This document shows, in pieces, positions 60,849-64,000 of a stretch of 64,000 nt of DNA. A program made the translations under genes and the position numbers. Under the pieces are notes generated by a model that was not told the origin of the DNA, did not search any database, and was given only the letters and a program-made list of their open reading frames with translations. The stretch is from assembly GCF_044465595.1 (NCBI RefSeq), contig NZ_JBITLV010000001.1, positions 372,001 to 436,000 of the forward strand, given 5' to 3'. Within the stretch, counting starts at the first letter, position 1, and each line of letters opens with the position of its first letter. Source of the DNA: Spongisporangium articulatum. GTDB taxonomy: Bacteria; Actinomycetota; Actinomycetes; Actinomycetales; Kineosporiaceae.

Positions 60849-61907
60849 TCAGCGCCGGTTCCAGCTCACGGGCAGGACGTACGGGGCCGCCAGCGTGGTG
60901 AGCTGCGCACCGCCCGCCGCGGTCAGGTTGAGGTGGGGGGCGACCAGGTCCTCGCGGAGCCGGACGAGACCCACGTAGTCCTTACGACCCGGGGAGTAGA
61001 GGGAGTTGACGACGGTGCCGACCTCGGTACCGCCGATGCTCACCGGGGTGCCGACCTCCTGCGGGGCGGAGGTGGCGTAACCGACCACGTCGGCCCGGCC
61101 GCCGGCCTCGAACGCCTCGAGGACGGCGTCGCGGCCGAAGAACTCCTCCTTGGTGATGTCGATCAGCCAGGCGTAGCCGTTGGCCAGCGCGGAGGCGGAG
61201 GTGTCCTCGATGTGGATGACCGGCTGGCGGATCTCGAACATCGCGGCCTCGAGGGCGGTCTGACCCGCCGCCTGGATCTCCAGGCCGTTCCAGACCGCGG
61301 CCACGTCGTCGACCGACACGAAGATCTTGTAGCCGTACTCGCCGGTGAAGCCGGAGCGGGAGACCAGGAGGTCGGCGCCCGCGAACTCGACCTCCATCAG
61401 GCCGGACAGCGGCAGCGCACCGAGGTCGGGCTCGATGGTCTCCTCCAGCGTCGCGGCGCCCTGCGGCCCCTCGACCAGGATGATGGTGAGCCGGTCGTTG
61501 ATGACGCTGACCTCGGCGTCCAGGCCCTGCTCGTCCTTGAGGGCGGTCAGGTGCGCGGCGGTGGCCGGACCGGTACCCGTGCTGGTCTCGAGCCGGAAGC
61601 CCTCCTCCGCGTAGTAGGCCACGACCACGTCGATGGCCTTGCCGTCGGCGTCGAGCAGCAGGCTGGACAGCGACTGCTCGGGGGTGACGAACTCCAGGTC
61701 GCGGGCGAGCGCCATCTGCAGCAGGTCGTAGGCGTCGGCACCCGTGATCTCGAGCAGGCCCGCACCCGAGAGGTCGAACTTGGCGACGTTCTCGCGGATC
61801 GCGGCGTACTCGGCCTCGAGGTCACCGAAGGTGGTGGCCACCTCGGCGGCACCGATCGTGGCGTACTCGGTGGTGTCGGGGAACTGGTCCTTCAGCGGGG
61901 AAACCAT
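60849..61907 (-). CDS. GcvT-like (aminomethyltransferase fold) protein
   Basis: 352 residues related to the folate-binding T-protein of glycine cleavage and to YgfZ/DmdA-type enzymes: AEYAAIRENVAKFDLSGAGLL, LLVSRSGFTGEYGYKIFV (compare the GcvT segment TGYTGExGxE) and a C-terminal beta-barrel (VGTPVSIGGTEVGTVVNSLYS, YVGLVRLREDL). No GcvH or GcvP genes are nearby, so glycine cleavage is unlikely. Its closest neighbour is an ACP gene 47 bp upstream. T-proteins work on groups carried by a lipoyl carrier protein, so transfer of a C1 or amino-derived group to or from an ACP-bound intermediate is a reasonable hypothesis. Confidence 0.8.
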   Translation of the reverse strand: MVSPLKDQFPDTTEYATIGAAEVATTFGDLEAEYAAIRENVAKFDLSGAGLLEITGADAYDLLQMALARDLEFVTPEQSLSSLLLDADGKAIDVVVAYYAEEGFRLETSTGTGPATAAHLTALKDEQGLDAEVSVINDRLTIILVEGPQGAATLEETIEPDLGALPLSGLMEVEFAGADLLVSRSGFTGEYGYKIFVSVDDVAAVWNGLEIQAAGQTALEAAMFEIRQPVIHIEDTSASALANGYAWLIDITKEEFFGRDAVLEAFEAGGRADVVGYATSAPQEVGTPVSIGGTEVGTVVNSLYSPGRKDYVGLVRLREDLVAPHLNLTAAGGAQLTTLAAPYVLPVSWNRR

Positions 61908-61954
61908 GGGAAACCTCGTCGTTCTCGTGGAAAGGGTTCGGGGGGAAGGGGGGC

Positions 61955-62347
61955 TCAGGCCTGCAGGGCGCTGGCGTCGATGCCGGTCTTCTCGAGGATC
62001 ATGGCCTTGATCCGCGCGGCCTCCTCGGGCGGGAGCTCCGACTGCTTCTCGAGCATGTAGCCGAGGAAGGCCGAGACGGAGCCGAAGAGGGCGGTGTTCT
62101 CCTCGTAGACGGGGGTACCGAACTCCTGGTCGATGGCCATCGACAGCTCGAGCGCGTCCAGGCTGTCCAGCTCCAGACCGCGGCCGAACAGGGCCTGGTC
62201 GTCGGTGATCCAGTTGGCCGGGATCGGCAGCTCCAGGCGGTCGACGAGGACCTCCTTGATGCGGTCGGTCATCTGTCGCCACTCCGCGGCCTTCGCGATC
62301 GCAGCGTCGAGCTCCGCGGTGGCGGGGGCTTCGGTGGAGGTGGTCAT
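61955..62347 (-). CDS. Acyl carrier protein
   Basis: 130 residues, longer than typical ACPs (about 80). The phosphopantetheine site is Ser62 in GLELDSLDALEL. The N-terminal 24 residues and the C-terminal 30 (ELPPEEAARIKAMILEKTGI) are extra helices. ATG at 62347 overlaps the fabG-like stop (ATGA) and has GAAGGGAAC upstream. It is the carrier for the KS-CLF, ketoreductase and dehydratase of this operon. Confidence 0.92.
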   Translation of the reverse strand: MTTSTEAPATAELDAAIAKAAEWRQMTDRIKEVLVDRLELPIPANWITDDQALFGRGLELDSLDALELSMAIDQEFGTPVYEENTALFGSVSAFLGYMLEKQSELPPEEAARIKAMILEKTGIDASALQA

Positions 62348-63261
62348 CGGACGTTCCCTTCAGTGGCTGATTCGGTGCTGGGGCTGCTGTCACCGGCGGG
62401 GGCGCCGGGTCGCTTCATGGGCTTGACCGGACGGCGGGTCGCTCCGCTGCCGCCGGACATCCGGCGCCGCTTGGTGTCGTCCTGACGGGCGAGCAGGCCG
62501 GTCTTGGGGATGACCATGCCGAGCGAGGCGCCGCCGTCGACGGCGATGTCGGCGCCGGTGATGAAGGACGCCTTGTCCGAGGCGAGGAAGGACACCACGT
62601 AGGCGACCTCCTCGGGCTCGGCCCCCCGGGCCAGCGCCGTCCCGTCGATGAAGGCCTTGCGGGCGTCGGGGACCATCTTCTTCGTCATCGCGGTCTCGAT
62701 CAGCCCCGGCGACACGGTGTTCGCGCGCACGTTCCCGAGCGCCAGCTCGGTGGCGATGCTCTTGGTGAACGAGGCGATGGCCGCCTTCGACGCCGAGTAG
62801 TTCGAGACCGCCGGATAGCCCCGCGCGGTGATCGACGAGAGCGTGACGATGGAGCCCTTGCGGTTGAGCGCCATCAGGCGCGCCGCCTCCTTGCAGCACA
62901 GGAAGGTGCCCGTCACGTTCGTCTGCATGACGATCTCGAAGTCGGCGGTCGTCATCTGCAGCATCGCCTTGTCGACCGTGATGCCCGCGTTGGCGACGAG
63001 GACGTCGAGCCGGCCGTAATCACGACGGATGGCGCTGAACATGGCGCGCACGGAGGCCTCGTCGCCCACGTTGGCCTGGATCGCCACCGCCTTGCCACCG
63101 GCCGCCTCGATGGTGGCGACCACGGACTTGGCGCCGACCTCGTCGCTGTTGTAGTTCACGAGGACCGTGGCGCCCTCGGCCGCCAGGTCGATGGCGCACG
63201 CCGCACCGATGCCCTTGGAGGCACCCGTGACCAGCGCGATCGTCCCCTCAGAGAACAGCAT
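62344..63261 (-). CDS. fabG: 3-oxoacyl-ACP reductase (FabG-like SDR) with basic C-terminal tail
   Basis: 305 residues. SDR motifs: VTGASKGIGAA (NADPH binding, residues 11-21), VANAGIT, catalytic Ser143 (SSITARG), Tyr155 and Lys159 (YSASK). The enzyme core ends about residue 250 (DGGASLGMV), the usual FabG end; the remaining 55 residues are Arg/Lys/Pro/Ser-rich (KRRRMSGGSGATRRPVKPMK) and unusual. It is the first gene of the operon; GGAGGT precedes the ATG at 63261. It should reduce 3-ketoacyl-ACP after each condensation. Confidence 0.92.
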   Translation of the reverse strand: MLFSEGTIALVTGASKGIGAACAIDLAAEGATVLVNYNSDEVGAKSVVATIEAAGGKAVAIQANVGDEASVRAMFSAIRRDYGRLDVLVANAGITVDKAMLQMTTADFEIVMQTNVTGTFLCCKEAARLMALNRKGSIVTLSSITARGYPAVSNYSASKAAIASFTKSIATELALGNVRANTVSPGLIETAMTKKMVPDARKAFIDGTALARGAEPEEVAYVVSFLASDKASFITGADIAVDGGASLGMVIPKTGLLARQDDTKRRRMSGGSGATRRPVKPMKRPGAPAGDSSPSTESATEGNVR

Positions 63262-63759
63262 CGGTCACACCTCCGACCTCGACCGGCCGCTCCGTCCACC
63301 CGGTCTGCGGGCAGGTTTCAGGGGCTGTCACAGAACCTCCGTTGGTCTGCAGCGGGCCTGCGGATGGTCACGGCGACGCTGCCGTGACGAGGCCCACCGG
63401 TGTGTGGCGTGGAACACTACGGTTCGGTAACTTAACCGCACCACGTGCTCCGCGTCACCCCTTTCCCCGGAACACCGCCCGGCGGCACCACGACTTGTTA
63501 CCGGAACGCTGATTCGCATCTTCGTGCGCAACCGGCTGATTACACTCCGTAGCTATCAGGAAGCCCGCCGACCCGGCGACGGGCGGTCTCGTTACCGGCT
63601 AGTAGCATGCGGCCAGGTCCCGAGGCATGAGCCAGGCCACAGCGAGGCGACGACGGCACGGCGACGCATACTGCGACACTTGCGACTCGTTCACCTCGCC
63701 CGCGCGCGTACCGATAGATACGGCTACGACGACGTGGCCCCGAGCAGCAGGAGCACAGC
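63262..63759. promoter_or_regulatory. Divergent intergenic region of the biosynthetic operon, with inverted repeat
   Basis: 498 bp without a gene that I can support. The clearest signal is CGGTT-N9-AACCG at 63420-63438, inside an AT-richer patch (GGTTCGGTAACTTAACC on the plus strand), a candidate regulator site for the minus-strand operon. No convincing sigma70 promoter pair could be assigned on either strand. Confidence 0.4.
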
Positions 63760-64000
63760 ATGCAAGCCGTTCGCATCACCATCGGCATGGCGATGGTCCT
63801 GGTCGCCTTCGCCGTCGCGGGCCGCCGCGTCGGCTGGCTGGTGCAACTGATCCGCTCCGGGCAGCCCGAGCCGGGCCGGCTCGAGAACCTGGGCAAGCTG
63901 ATCCGCACCCAGACCGCCGAGGTCGTCGGTCAGAAGAAGCTGCTGCAGTGGAGCGTCCCGGGCCTCGCCCACGCCTTCACCTTCTGGGGCTTCAGCGTCC
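63760..64000 (+). CDS. Membrane-bound Fe-S oxidoreductase, heterodisulfide-reductase-like (incomplete)
   Basis: The first 80 codons are present: MQAVRITIGMAMVLVAFAVA, then GRRVGWLVQLIRSGQPEPGR, LENLGKLIRTQTAEVVGQKK and LLQWSVPGLAHAFTFWGFSV. A first membrane helix followed by the RRVGWLVQLIRSGQPE and HAFTFWGF segments is typical of actinobacterial Fe-S oxidoreductases with an N-terminal NarI-like membrane domain and C-terminal CCG domains (Rv0338c type, from memory). The Fe-S domains are outside the window. ATG 63760 has AGGAG seven to eight bases upstream. Confidence 0.8.
   Translation, partial: MQAVRITIGMAMVLVAFAVAGRRVGWLVQLIRSGQPEPGRLENLGKLIRTQTAEVVGQKKLLQWSVPGLAHAFTFWGFSV

Noticed and set aside
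60849..61907. Genuine glycine-cleavage T protein
   Set aside because: No GcvH or GcvP genes are near. The gene sits inside an ACP/ketosynthase operon and its sequence is shifted from canonical GcvT.
53678..63261. Housekeeping type II fatty acid synthase operon
   Set aside because: A KS-CLF fusion with a dead second domain, nitroreductase, GcvT-like protein, two AcpS-like genes and a hydrolase are not part of a normal fabD-acpP-fabF set.

Overview
The window is high-GC DNA with strong G/C third-position bias, mycothiol-linked and actinobacterial families (maleylpyruvate-isomerase-like enzyme, HspR/HAIR heat-shock control, DUF2993, DUF4235, HelR-type ATPase, AccD3-type fused carboxyltransferase) and many apparently leaderless genes. 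It reads as the chromosome of a high-GC actinobacterium, probably a soil or environmental lineage. I cannot name the genus. The grouping of an RNA methylase, DedA, pyrE, clpB, the dnaK-grpE-dnaJ-hspR operon and, at the right edge, a membrane Fe-S reductase recalls from memory the Rv0338c-Rv0384c part of Mycobacterium tuberculosis, so the backbone looks ancestral with accessory blocks inserted.

Layout. 1-1.5 kb: an incomplete PadR regulator with its operator, then a two-gene module (HTH protein plus nucleotidyltransferase) that looks like a toxin-antitoxin pair. 1.5-9.7 kb: SpoU methylase, DedA, LemA, pyrE, a GGDEF-EAL c-di-GMP protein, exonuclease III and a secreted subtilase with a lectin-like tail. 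9.8-18.6 kb: the heat-shock block, with clpB and dnaK-grpE-dnaJ-hspR each under a HAIR operator. 18.6-21.8 kb: a two-component system and a degenerate ApbE-like protein. 21.8-24.9 kb: a YkoEDC-type thiamine/HMP ECF transporter behind a TPP riboswitch. 25-34 kb: small membrane proteins, homocysteine methyltransferase, two large secreted repeat proteins (MBG and IPT/TIG), an MFS carrier and an AbiEi/endonuclease-like orphan. 34-44 kb: an eight-gene reductive pyrimidine (or hydantoin) catabolism operon with an NMT1/SsuA-type ABC importer, divergent from a MocR-type regulator. 44-52.7 kb: patatin and acyltransferase pair, HelR-like ATPase, flavin reductase, threonine deaminase, AlkD-like protein and a fused acyl-CoA carboxyltransferase.

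53.7-63.3 kb is the most unusual part. It is a tightly coupled ten-gene minus-strand operon: fabG-like ketoreductase, acyl carrier protein, GcvT-like folate-fold protein, a single polypeptide carrying an active ketosynthase fused to a chain-length-factor-like ketosynthase that has lost its catalytic triad, a nitroreductase, malonyl-CoA:ACP transacylase, a degenerate AcpS-like protein, an alpha/beta hydrolase, AcpS and a double-hotdog MaoC dehydratase. It has everything needed for iterative elongation, ketoreduction and dehydration on a dedicated ACP, but no recognisable enoyl reductase. I infer a highly reducing type II polyketide or fatty-acid-like pathway making a polyene or otherwise unusual acyl chain. 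The KS-CLF fusion and the GcvT-like partner are the features I would follow first.

Several families of long extragenic palindromes punctuate the window, mostly between convergent or tandem genes. Some share a TGATCATG core; one of these has become part of the coding sequence of the YkoD-like ATPase. Another pair flanks a small Ca-binding repeat gene. No tRNA, rRNA, CRISPR array, insertion sequence or integrase was seen.
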